Shown here: positions 20,932-31,380 of the stretch, piece by piece
How the letters are laid out: each line of letters starts with the position of its first letter
Numbering within the stretch: position 1 is the first letter of the stretch
NCBI RefSeq assembly: GCF_000764305.2
Contig: NW_025930616.1
Location: 62,001-126,000, forward strand
Direction: 5' to 3'
From: Hyalella azteca
Lineage: Eukaryota; Arthropoda; Malacostraca; Amphipoda; Hyalellidae
Length of the DNA: 64,000 bases
The notes under the pieces: model-generated
Told to the model about the DNA's origin: nothing
Seen by the model: the letters and a program-made list of their open reading frames with translations, nothing else
Databases searched by the model: none
Position numbers and translations under genes: made by a program

Positions 20932-21669
20932 CTGATCATATATCAATATTAACGATGATAATTAGATAATTAGTCAGTCAGTGCACTTAGTTTCTTGGCA
21001 CCACTACAAACTGAAGATAATTGATATTAACAATAAATTTGTCTGTGTATCTCAATAGTTTTCACCCAAACAAAATAAGGATTAGTGGTATGAGCTATAG
21101 ACAAGTTATTATCCATCGTTACTGACACACAAAGTATAAAATAATAATAATATTTATTGAGAGCAATATATCAGTCCGTGCAAATTAATGATTTATACCG
21201 CAAATACAATTCACCTGCATTTGATTCAAGTAATTAGCTAGCAAATGAAGAGTACTGAACGCTTCAGAGTTTGTTTCAATTACCACAGCTAAAAATTATA
21301 CGAGTAAATTATTTTGAACCTGTATGAAAAATCAAAGATTCGTATAAATAGATGATAATTCTCCTAATACAGTATATACAAAAATTTTCGTGTAAACTGT
21401 TATTCAACTTCATCCTTAAAGAAAATAATTTAGTAATTTTTTTCGATTAAAATTAAATGCTGTATTAGGCAAACAACAATTGTAGAAATAGCATTCAATA
21501 ATATATTTACGAGGAGACGGTACTTAATAGTTAGGCTTAAGCTATAATTAAGTCAGCAAAAGTTAAAGAAAACTTAATTAAACTAGATACTAGTTGTAAC
21601 ATGTAAATTAATCAAATAATAATCAATAATAATCCAATATGTTAATCCAGCCTAGCAATGATCACGCAC

Positions 21670-21819
21670 AAGTGGGTAGTAGGCTGTGCCGACGGCCCGC
21701 CTGCAGGCGGCTGGGAGCTCACAGTCCTCGGCAGGCGAGGTCGCCTGGACGCTGCAGGCGACGTCTGCACAGGCGGTCGCCTGCAGACGCTGCACCAGCG
21801 CCTCGGTGACGCTCACCAG
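21670..21819 (-). CDS. Exon 10: DH-like domain, second helix and variable insert
   Basis: This 150-nt exon is in phase 0 at both ends, with acceptor gatttattcgcag and donor CCACTT|GTGCGT. It encodes LVSVTEALVQRLQA, continuing the helix of exon 9, then an alanine/cysteine-rich insert (TACADVACSVQATSPAEDC) and AVGTAYYPL, which resembles the second conserved DH region where I-G-x-x-F normally occurs. The insert length is unusual. Reading past the donor reaches a stop quickly, which supports the splice. Confidence 0.72.
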
Positions 21820-22084
21820 CTGCGAATAAATCAATGAATGTTGATACGAAGAAAATTGTTGAGTAACGGGTAGAATAACTCGACTCTTATAGGAGCTTAC
21901 TGTTGAGATAACGGTTAGAACAGTGGTTCCCCAAGTGGGCGATATCGCCCCCTTAGGGGCGATGGAAAGATTTTGGGGGGCGGTAAGGAAGAAGAGGGCG
22001 TTTGGGGGGCGATAGGGGGGCGACAATCCGAAGTCGAAGTCAGAAGTTCGAAAGTTTGTTTGACGATTTGTACACAACACGTGC

Positions 22085-22122
22085 CTGTCTCTTATACACA
22101 TCTAGATGTGTATAAGAGACAG
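22085..22122. other. Nextera (Tn5) mate-pair junction adapter
   Basis: This is the 19-bp CTGTCTCTTATACACATCT followed directly by its reverse complement, 38 bp in all. It is the circularisation junction of Nextera mate-pair libraries. It is laboratory sequence and not genomic. Confidence 0.97.
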
Positions 22123-22347
22123 ATGCAGAACTGGGACCACGTGCTCTCCGTCTTGGAAAGCGTGAACCTCTCCATCAAAAACGTGCGCGACATAGTCAGC
22201 GACGGGCGCCGAGTGCGGTCCTGGAGCGTCGACGGACATGCCAAATTCTATCGCCAAACACTCATGTTCAGCGCCGCTATTGATGACCTGCAGCGTGCCT
22301 TATTCAGCCGCTCCTGTAACTTCGCTGGTCGCTTCGAAGTGCTGCCT
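22123..22347 (+). other. Chimeric insert of unknown origin between adapter and N
   Basis: This GC-richer stretch lies between the adapter and the N at 22348 and is probably the mate end of a chimeric read from elsewhere. It is open on the plus strand and reads MQNWDHVLSVLESVNLSIKN, then VRDIVSDGRRVRSWSVDGHA and so on. I do not recognise the protein. It may be an exon from another locus or a contaminant. Confidence 0.7.
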
Positions 22348-22348
22348 N
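22348..22348. other. Single-N assembly join
   Basis: This undefined base ends the chimeric insert and rejoins the right half of the hAT-like element. Confidence 0.9.
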
Positions 22349-22631
22349 GAGGCGTATGTCTGTGGGGGGCGCTAGAAATTCACTAGGGAGCCAAAGGGGG
22401 CGCCAGCCTGAAAAAGTTTGGGAACCACTGGGTTAGAATAACCCGACTCTAGATTATTGTTGAGATAACGAGTAGAATAACTCGACTCTAGATTATTGTT
22501 GAGATAACGGGCAGAATAACTCGACTCTAGGAGCTTACTGCTGAGATAACGGGTAGTATAACGGTAATTGGTAACAACCATATAATTGTGGTTGACTGTC
22601 CTAATTTCTAGTGTAAATCTTAGCCACGCAC

Positions 22632-22844
22632 CTCTTGCACCTGCGAGAAGAGCTGCTGGTGCTCCAGTTCGGTGATCAGGTCTGGCATGAAATTCAAGGG
22701 AATCACGTAACGCTCGACGCCTCGACGAGCGTCACGAGCGAATGCTTTCTCGGCGAGCAGCAGCTTCCTGCGAGCAGGATTCTGCTCGTGCTGCATCCTG
22801 CAGCCGCTGCTTAGGAGGGCAGGAGTTGTGGTTGGCGACCAGCG
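22632..22844 (-). CDS. Exon 9: DH-like (RhoGEF) domain, first helices
   Basis: This 213-nt exon is in phase 0 at both ends, with acceptor tttgtcttcgtctctcag and donor CAAGAG|GTGCGT. It encodes RRKLLLAEKAFARDARRGVE, then RYVIPLNFMPDLITELEHQQ and LFSQVQE. The pattern of a helix with E-x-x-F/Y-x-x-D/L, a [VI]xxYxxPL segment and an LFxxVxE helix fits the first conserved region of Dbl-homology exchange factors, which load GTP on Rho-family GTPases. Assignment is by pattern only. Confidence 0.78.
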
Positions 22845-23250
22845 CTGAGAGACGAAGACAAATTATTTGTTGTAAAATGTTGTAAAATTGAGTTAATTTA
22901 ATCACATATTTAGGAATTGTTCACAGATATTGTCACGTCAAGATTTTTTAATAGACGAAAAAATGTTATTACAGCGCGATTCTATTATGATAAGCCTATA
23001 ATATTGTCAATGGAGTAGTAACAAAGGGAGTGGTACTCAGCTGAATTTAGTAGCGTCCAAATAATTTATACGATGAATAAGGGGAAATTTTCTGCTGAAT
23101 TACATGTGGTTATTCCCACTAATTTTCCTAATTGCAACGTCAATATAGTATTTAAGGCTATTACGTTAATGTGTTTTCTGCCATGCGGAGTTTGTTCCTA
23201 GGCGCCTCCATTAAATTATTTCAAGGCTGAATTTTTCTTATTTCACTGTA

Positions 23251-23822
23251 CACGCAATATTAGATCTCATGCTCACAAATCTTTTATTCATTTAGATTAT
23301 AGTACGTGCAGTCGCATACACAAATGATTCCATTATATCAATTTCTTAACACTTCGCCCATCAAAATTCGGTAGAATTTTTGCCTATAGCAGTGCGGTAC
23401 GACCGACTAGGGCAGCCACATGGCCTAAAAACGGCCAAGTCCGCGGACAAAATAGGCCTAATAGTCAATATTTAATAGTAAATTTGTAGGTTCCGGTGCA
23501 AAAATTCGATTTCCTTTTTTCCGTACTGTCTAAAGTTTAATAAGGATGTATCACCGCCATAAACTTTTGTCGGCCAATTCGATAGAAAAAAATTAAATCG
23601 TCCGGAAAAAAACCTTGCAACCCACCGGCGGGTCGCGCCGCAGTCAACGTGTTAATACATAGTGACGGATGAATAATTTTATTATTCAGTAAATCCGCAA
23701 TTAATTCTGTCAGTGCGGCTCCTGGCAACAACTCCCAAAATGCCTTATGGGCTTATGCAAACATCAAAAGCACAATTTTCGAAAATGACAAGACACTCTA
23801 AGCCATATTCTTGATAACATAC
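23251..23822. repeat. Duplicated segment, first copy, with a TTAA-bounded element
   Basis: It is about 95% similar to 23916-24498, from cacgcaatattagatctcat to the end of a cattcttgataacat tract. Within it, 23346-23655 is bounded by ttaa at both ends (ttaacacttcgccc ... gtcaacgtgttaa) and holds a gacccaccgg-type inner palindrome, reminiscent of piggyBac-related MITEs. Confidence 0.75.
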
Positions 23823-23915
23823 AGTGGGGGGAAATAAATATTCGTACGCTTGAAAAATCGTATTTTAATGTATGTAAGTACACAAACTTAACAGGAAAAG
23901 TGATTTAAATTATAA

Positions 23916-24498
23916 CACGCAATATTAGATCTCATGCTCACAAATCTTTTATTCATTTAGATTATAGTACGTGCAGTCGCATACACAAATGATTCCATTA
24001 TATCAATTTGTTAACACTTCGCCCATCAAAATTCCGTATAATTTTTGCCTATAGCAGTGCGGTACGACCGACTAGGGCAGCCACATGGCCTAAAAACGGC
24101 CAAGTCCGCGGACAAAATTGGCCTATAAGTCAATATTTACTAGTAAATTTGTAGGTTCCGGTGCAAAAATTCGATTTCCTTTTTTTCCGTACTGTTTAAT
24201 GTTTAAGAAGGATGTAACACCGCCATAAACTCCTGTCGGCCAACTCGATAGAAAAAAAAACTAATTCGCGGACTTTGTCCGGAACAAAAGACCTTGCAAC
24301 CCACCGGTGGGTCGCGCCGCAGTCAACGTGATAATACGTAGTGACGGATGAATAATTTATTTATTATTATTCAGTAAATCCGCAATTAATTCTGTCAGTG
24401 CGGCTCCTGGCAACAACTCCCAAAATGCCTTATGCAAACGTCAAAGGCACAATTTTTGAAAATGACAAGACACTCCAAACCATATTCTTGATAACATG
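23916..24498. repeat. Duplicated segment, second copy
   Basis: This is the partner of 23251-23822. The TTAA-bounded element recurs at 24011-24334, with its right border mutated to gataa. The copies are 665 bp apart and both lie in the intron between exons 8 and 9. Confidence 0.75.
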
Positions 24499-26304
24499 TA
24501 TTGTAATGATTGAAATTCTGAGTTTAGGTTTCTCCATTCAACCGATATCATAGAATTATGAGCTTTGAGATTTTAGCAATTTGTTCAAAATTTTTATTTA
24601 AACCGCAGCCAAGCCACGAATTCAAGCAATGAATGATAATTAAATTTCATATTACATATGTTATTTTCAATTTTTGACCGTGCAAATCTCCCTCATAAGT
24701 ACAGTGGTTGAGTGCACATCTCCCTAAACGAAATCTCTTGAACAAAGCGTATGCCAAATCAATCTAAAATAATAAATATTATGGAGCTATACCATGAAAA
24801 TTGCAAGAATTATGTATTGCAAGGCACATTTATTTGAAGTTACTGTAGGAAATAAAGCCCATTCGCCCTCTCCGTGTCCAGCATTATTGCTGTGATGGTC
24901 CACATATGCATGGCTCAACGTGCTTGGCGTGCGCCTCGGCGGCGGGAGATAAAAATCATGAATTTTGATATAAATATAACAGTTATGAATATAAACCCTG
25001 TAAGAAAATAAATCTCTTCGGGCTCGAGTGAGATGTGTTCCCTACAACCATGAACTTTCAAATACTCTCCAAAGAATAACACGCCATATAAGAAATCTGA
25101 CTAATTTGACTGCGCCCGAAATTTGAAATAAAATCTGGACGACCGTGACCTTTTAAAGTTTAGTGCATCAAATGAAATTTGCTTGTAGTCAGCGTATATC
25201 TAATTTTAAAATTTTTCTAGTTTGAAATAATGAGACATTTTTTCCGGCAAGCTCCATCAGGAATGTACCCTTCTCTATTTCATTAGAAGCCAGAGGCATT
25301 AATGTGTAAATTGCATGCGGTTATCGAGCGACATTTTACCCACTACATTGTTACCTAAAGCCTGAGGGGAAACATAACTGACTATGCAGACGTGAACTTT
25401 CATCTAAAGTATATTTTTACGAGCAATTTCGTGACACGCCAATCCCTCGCCACACCATTGGCCGAGCAAACAAGCTTTTTGCGAGCGTGTAAGCCAGCGA
25501 GCCAAAGTAAACGCAGCGGAAAGAGATATCGACTAGTGTATAGTGTGTATATATATAAGAGATATCGACTTGTGTATACGGTCCACAGGTTCGATGCCAC
25601 GCCTTGGGCTGCGGTGTAAAATGTCCTAAAACTTTCCTGAAAAATTAATTTAGTTGGACGGGACTTGCTATCGTCCAAAGCTTTTTAAGCGGTGGGTGAT
25701 TTATGTAGCCCTGCTCATCCGTTGATTGAAGCTATTTTGCTCAAAGTTTCTCGGCATTGTTAAGTGTTGGATGTCGACCATTTTAATTGTGTCGAATGGA
25801 AAAAACTTGTTCATATGAGCTTACTTATAAAGTTAAAATTATAATAAATGTACAGTTGGAACGTAAAGGTCGTAATTTATATATTGCTTCAAAACAATCG
25901 ACCCGAGCAATGCATGAAATATCTCTCATCATTTAGTGATTGTGTTCGTATTTAAATTTTAATATTAATCGACTTCTTCAAATAGCAATTGATAGTCACT
26001 TTGCCTAAACTAATGTGAACGAAATCATTAATTAACAATTACCATGTAATTTGTGTAATTGATTACCATAGCATTCTGAGAGTAAATTGCACAGGATGGG
26101 TGATATTTTCGGCACAAGATGTTCCAGCAGATCTCTGATGTTCTGTCTTACAAGTGAGTCGGATGTCAGTGGAGGCGACTTTTAGGCTACTGACGGTACT
26201 CTAGTCACCAGGCAGCTAGTTACTAACGACAATGAAAAAATAGTAATGTGTCAGTAGAAGAAAGGCTAAAATACATACTCCTTGATAACGTCAATTGCCT
26301 CCTG
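24499..26304. other. Intron between exons 8 and 9, nothing recognised
   Basis: AT-rich. It contains a short local duplication of agagatatcgactagtgta/agagatatcgacttgtgtat near 25521-25576 and nothing else notable. Confidence 0.6.
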
Positions 26305-26600
26305 ACATCCTGCAATGGACTTTCCTGCAATGGACTTTCCTGCAACGGACTTTCCTGCAATGGACTTTCCTGCAATGGACTTTACTGCAATGGACTTTAT
26401 GGCAATGGACTTTACTGCAATGGACTTTCCTGCAATGGACTTTCCTGCAATGGACTTTACTGCAATGGACTTTACCGCAATGGACTTTCCTGCAACGGAC
26501 TTTCCTGCAATGGACTTTCCTGCAATGGACTTTACCGCAATGGACTTTACGGCAATGGAATTTACAGCGATGGACTTTACTGCAATGGACGAGGCAGGAA
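26305..26600. repeat. 15-bp minisatellite
   Basis: There are about 19 units of caatggactttcctg with single-base variants. Several frames stay open on both strands; none is a gene. Confidence 0.95.
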
Positions 26601-27715
26601 CATAAAACTGGAATGTTTTCCACTTAGCAACTTCAGTGAATATGAAACAGCGAAAGAAGCATATTGACGAAATGAATAATGCAGTGAACGTAAGGTCTAT
26701 AATTTGATTATTTTCGCAGCAATACAAAATCTAAAGCTATTGTTGTGAATTGACTGAAACCATCCAATAAATGAACGCCACTTCGAACTTTCAGTGAACG
26801 CCACCTATAACTTTCAAAATGAACTCGCATTGAAACGAACTCAATTCATGAAATGAATAGTTAATTTTGTACGTTTTCAACGGTACAGGGAGACGCAGGT
26901 TATAAGCGGAGGAAGAAGCGCAAAAGCACACGCCAGGAAATGTGCGAAATAAAACATGATGAACACTAACCTATCGCTCATTAATTGTATGCACTGGCAG
27001 TAGTTTGTAGAAAAATGTCTGAAGTGTCGGATGAGCGATGAATTAGATTTTAAATATTCTCAAAACCAAAGTATTTTTGCCATAATTTTTTACCGATGGA
27101 ACTCATTAGTTGCGTAAATTTCTGACACGTATTAATAACTATTACCCAAACAAATGACTAAATAAATTAAAGGATTGGCAAATAAAAGAACACAAAAATA
27201 CTTCATGATATGTACTGTATACTCAAGCTATAAAACAAATCTCTTGAATGGCATTTACAAATTAAATTATTTACGATTAAAATAATGACTCGATATATTA
27301 GTCATAAGGAAAAAAATACAAATGTAGGAAATTACCGAAATTAAAAATACTTTAATAATGAGTACAACAAAACAGAGGAAACATAAAATACCGAACAGAA
27401 GTAAAATGTTTCAAATTTGTATATAGTTACAGAAAGCAATAGAGATCAAAGAGTTGAAAGGAGACAGACAAAAATCAAAGAATAATAAGAGTAACGTTTG
27501 AGCAATTCAGTACACCTAAGAAAAGCTTAAAGCTGCAAAAAGTGCAAATTTTAAAATAATTCTTACTGGCAGCACAAATATACCTACAGCAAAATATCAG
27601 GAGGAAAATAAATTAGAAAGCGATGTGGTTTGAAGAAGGATTGAGCATATTAAATAATTTAAAAATCACATATAAATAGCAAGATAATTTGAACGCAAAT
27701 CGCAACGAGTTTATG

Positions 27716-27892
27716 ACAGCGTGTTGGGCAGCGTATAGTCAGACTGCGCATCAAGCGTATAGTCAGACTGCGCATCAAGCGTATAGTCAGACTAGTATCA
27801 AGCGTATAGTCAGACTGCGCATCAAGCGTATAGTCAGACTGCGCATCAAGCGTATAGTCAGACTGCGCATCAAGCGTATAGTCAGACTGAGT
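27716..27892. repeat. 24-bp minisatellite
   Basis: There are about seven units of tcaagcgtatagtcagactg plus cgca. Confidence 0.93.
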
Positions 27893-28894
27893 GTGTCACA
27901 AGTTGAATGGTCAAGAGCAATGCTGGCTCCACCAAAAATTTGGATCGTTAGAGTTAGATTGTTCACAACGCAAGTAAAGGTAATTGTTGTCATCTGATAG
28001 GAAAACGGCAAATTGAGTGAGATCCATTACATCATAACAGTCAAATGAAAATGAACAAAGTAAATAATTAGTACATTAGAAAATTTAACTTAATTTAGGA
28101 TAGTGCGGTACAAAGATTGCAAACATAAGCATTAAAATAACTGTGGAATAAATAGATAGGAACAGAGATGACGACCCGCAAATGTTTTTGGTTGAAGCGA
28201 TATTAATTAAATTCAACTAGAAGCAACTAAATTTGTAACATTAAAACCGAAATCAGAAAAATGTTTTCATTCATTCATATTTTTTGGGCGTAAGATTTTT
28301 AGCCATAATATAAAAAGTCAAACTTTTCGAAGTTAAAAGTTCGTCACAACCAGTTTGAGCAACGACTGTTTTCATAAAAAAGTACACTAATAAAATTGGA
28401 AATTAAAATGACGCAGCTAGATAACTTCTAAAACTTCCATAAACAATTTTTTAAGATTCATTTATAAACTTAAAATGTTGTGAGGCAGAAGCACAAGGCG
28501 GATCGAAGTGAGCACTTACACGTTTTAATTTATTGATTTTAAAGCGATACTGCATGGAACTCAACTGCGTCAAGTGAGCCTAAATATTACCAATGATTTT
28601 ACTGGCCCGCGTTACGAAGAATACGTTGGAAAAACGCATTTTGAACAAGCAAGACAAACTTTATCTTAACTTGAAAATCTCTACAACAGTCCAACAACCA
28701 GGCAGTGCTTATGCACGTAAGTGCGCAGTGCTTGTACCTTCTCGTTCCTAAACTCTGCTCTAGGAAGTTGAGCCACATTTGCACTACAGGATATTTCGGC
28801 TAAACGTGCGCCATAAAACTTGGAATACTTATTTCGTCATCTAAACATGACTTAAACGTTCAAAATATTTGGGCTAAAACTGCTGCAGTTGTAC

Positions 28895-29150
28895 TAATAC
28901 GGTCACACCAGCAGCACGACAGCTGCACTACAGCTGTCACACCTGCAGCACGACAGCTGCACTACAGCGGTCACACCTGCAGCACGACAGCTGCACTACA
29001 GCTGTCACACCTGCAGCACGGCAGCTGCACTACAGCGGTCACACCTGCAGCACGGCAGCTGCACTACAGCGGTCACACCTGCAGCACAGCAGCTGCACAT
29101 CACACCTGCAGCACGGCAGCTGCACTACAGCGGTCACACCTGCAGCACGG
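28895..29150. repeat. 34-bp minisatellite next to the exon 8 donor
   Basis: There are about seven units containing cacctgcagcacggcagctg and cactacagcggtca, with one truncated unit near 29090. It ends about 20 bp from the exon 8 donor and carries a similar cacctgc motif. Confidence 0.9.
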
Positions 29151-29172
29151 CGCTGAGGTAAGGTTTGGTCAC

Positions 29173-29515
29173 CTGCTGGAAGCGTTCATGGTGCCGTGTC
29201 GGGGACGCCAAGATGGCGGGGTATAGCTGCGCATGTTGCTGCAGCAGACAATTGTTGTTATAATACTGGCTAGATGGCGACGTCCGAGGGTTGTCTTCTG
29301 CCGACTGCCATCGACGTCGGTCTTTAGTTTGGAATGTTTGGCTGGAAGGAGCAGTGCTCGTGGAATATGTTAGACATGACTGTTGGTTGCAGCTAAATGA
29401 AGGGTCCGTGAGTCCAGGCTGCTGCTGGAACAACGAGCGGCGGGAGGGCAGGCTTGGGGGACCCGCTGTGACGCCCTTACGGTATACCTCCAGCAGTAGC
29501 TCCTCACCGCTGTCC
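29173..29515 (-). CDS. Exon 8: last PDZ strand and Ser/Gln-rich linker
   Basis: This 343-nt exon (phase 2 to phase 0) has acceptor aattttggccgcag and donor CAGCAG|GTGACC. It opens with MDSGEELLLEVYRKG, the last beta strand of the PDZ domain, once the split codon from exon 7 is completed. The rest is a low-complexity linker rich in S, Q, T and P, including FQQQPG, RRRWQSAEDNPRTSP and YYNNNCLLQQH. No further domain is seen. A 34-bp minisatellite (28895-29150) lies just beyond the donor. Confidence 0.83.
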
Positions 29516-29898
29516 CTGCGGCCAAAATTCATGGTAAGTGAAATTTCGTAAATTCATTTCGTAATTCAGTAAATGAATTTCGTAAATTCATTAAACGAGG
29601 TGACAAATGCAGCAAAGCTTATCAAGACAAAATGCTTATTCCAAAGATTTTTCCTTTATTCTTTTCGTAATTTGTCTCGTAGTTACGGACTGCAAGCTCT
29701 TAGATGATCATTTAAAGATGAGTTTTGGCCTGAACGATAGAATGATATCCATATAACTTTCTTCCAAGGCACGTATGAGCATAGAAATACAAACATTTAA
29801 AATAGATGCGCAATACCAATAAATGAACAGGAAACATAATTCCTAACACATCATGAACAACCTACTGATTTGGAATGGATCCTTGAAGAACAACTTAC

Positions 29899-30160
29899 AT
29901 GATGGCGGCCATGACTTCTTTCTCATGCATGCGCACGACGTTGCGGTTGCCAACGAAGATAAGATAATCGCCCGGTAGAAGTCCCGCCGCGGCAGCCGGC
30001 AGGCCGGCGTCGACGCGCTCGACGCGCGGAGGCCGCGACCACGACACGGAGAAGCCAAAGCCGCCGGCGCCGCGCGGCACGCGCACTGACAGCGTGTACG
30101 GCGTCTGGCCCGTAGCTGCCTCGCCGCCCCAGCCCGCCTCACGCGTGGAGACACTTGCAC
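29899..30160 (-). CDS. Exon 7: PDZ domain
   Basis: This 262-nt exon (phase 1 to phase 2) has acceptor caacatccatcag and donor ATCAT|GTAAGT. It encodes a short linker and then a PDZ domain: LSVRVPRGAGGFGFSVSW is the first strand and carboxylate-binding loop (GFGF), PPRVERVDAGLPAAAAGLLP follows, then GDYLIFVGNRNVV, and EKEVMAAI is the second helix. PDZ domains bind C-terminal tails of membrane or signalling proteins. The GC-rich codon use contrasts with the AT-rich introns. The 5' edge of this exon is tandemly triplicated upstream (30121-30575). Confidence 0.9.
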
Positions 30161-30575
30161 CTGATGGATGTTGTCGAATGGGGTGAAAAATCTTGAAAAT
30201 GTGATGTGTTCATCGCCGGCGCCGTTGCAGATGCACTTATTTTTCAATGCTCTATATAAGGATGCTGCTGCCTCGCTGCCCCAGCCTGCCTCACGCGTGG
30301 AGACACTTGCACCTGATGCATATTGTCGAATGGGGTGGAAAAAAAAATCTTGAACATGTGATGCGTTCATGAGTATATTACTTGCAAAAGCACTTATTTT
30401 TAAATGCTCTATATAAGGTTGCTGCTGCCTCCCCGCCCCAGCCCGCCTCTCGCGCGGAGGCACTTGCACCTGATGCATATTGTCGAATGGGGTGAAAAAT
30501 CTTGAACACGTGATGCGTTCATGAGTATATAAGTTGCAAATGGAGTTATTTTTCAATGCTCTATGAGGCTGAATT
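30121..30575. repeat. Triplicated 5' edge of the PDZ exon
   Basis: Three units of about 152-158 bp start near 30121, 30273 and 30431. Each carries the first about 40 nt of PDZ exon 7, the acceptor-like catcag, and the upstream tract ttgtcgaatggggtg. Only the 30121 unit continues into a full PDZ exon. Confidence 0.88.
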
Positions 30576-31302
30576 ACTTATATGTAGATGAAGAAATTAT
30601 CACTAGTACGGCCGGTATATGCCTTATACAGGAATACTTGGATTAATATTTCAGGAATAGATGAATTCAGCGTATAGCCCTATAGCGCATGCATTTTGCA
30701 TGACAGCATCGTTTCCATAGCCATAATGAATTCATCATGAAAATCATTTGTAACGAAATATTTAAATGAAAATGTGCTGAATTTCAGCAATTAAGTTTTA
30801 GTAAGATTTGCAAGCTAACCTACAATAAAAAAATATAAATTTCTTGGATTTACCACCTTGAAAATGCATTAAGACGGTTGAATATGATATCTATGGGTCT
30901 ATTTTTTTAGCAGTTCTAAGAACTAATCTATAAGCAAAACTGAGCAATTGCTCGCAGTAATTATCAATGATCTTTAGACATTTGTGTCGCTGTAAAAACT
31001 ATATAGAACAGCTAATATGGCAGTTAGAGAAACAAACAGCATCAACTTTGAAAGAATTCCTGTTGCAAACAAGTGGCGTCACATTCATCCCACTGCAAAT
31101 GCAAGTTACCAATTAAACATCGAACTGATAAAAAAACTATTATCCATTGCGGGATAGTTATAGTAGCCAGCATATTTCGCTGGTTTATTTTTATTTATAT
31201 TTATTTAATTTATTTATTTATATCTGCATATATTATATCTAAAAACCAGCATCATGCTGGATGCATGCAAGTACAGAGGCTTGGGAGGAAAATACAGCTT
31301 AC

Positions 31303-31380
31303 CGACAGCAGAGACCTGGTGGTGCCGCCTCGGCGATGTCGGCGACTCGGAGTCTTGTTGGCTATCTGGTCTCGATCCAA
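31303..31380 (-). CDS. Exon 6: linker between C2 and PDZ
   Basis: This 78-nt exon (phase 1 to phase 1) has acceptor tctcactgttgcag and donor GTCG|GTAAGC. In the phase forced by its neighbours it reads GSRPDSQQDSESPTSPRRHH and then QVSAV: a polar, serine/proline-rich linker with no domain. It is supported mainly by strong splice sites and by phase agreement on both sides. Confidence 0.75.

Larger units (their letters stand above)
20096..21020. repeat. Duplicated segment, copy A (contains DH exon copy A)
   Basis: This is the partner of 17697-18976. It begins immediately after the single N at 20095 and lacks the dispersed element present in copy B, so it shows the empty insertion site (caatgaaaaaatactcctgg). 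Confidence 0.8.
21921..22430. mobile_element. hAT-like nonautonomous DNA transposon with 8-bp target duplication
   Basis: Terminal inverted repeats begin cagtggttcccc and end ttgggaaccactg. Both sides are flanked by the 8-bp duplication ggttagaa (21913-21920 and 22431-22438). An 8-bp duplication and CAGNGG-type ends fit the hAT superfamily. No transposase is recognised. The middle (22085-22348) is an adapter chimera, so the true inner sequence is unknown. The element sits inside an about 40-bp tandem repeat in the intron between exons 9 and 10. Confidence 0.85.
21855..22570. repeat. About 40-bp tandem repeat interrupted by the hAT-like element
   Basis: Units of the type gagataacgggtagaataa, ctcgactctag and (gagctt)actgttg lie at 21855-21920 and continue at 22431-22570. 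The transposon landed within the array. Confidence 0.85.

Noticed and set aside
21652..22386. Proteins crossing the adapter (CIRDR and VSYTHLDVYKRQ texts)
   Set aside because: These peptides are direct translations of Nextera adapter sequence.
26248..26727. Repeat proteins in several frames on both strands
   Set aside because: This is a 15-bp minisatellite with few stops in any frame.
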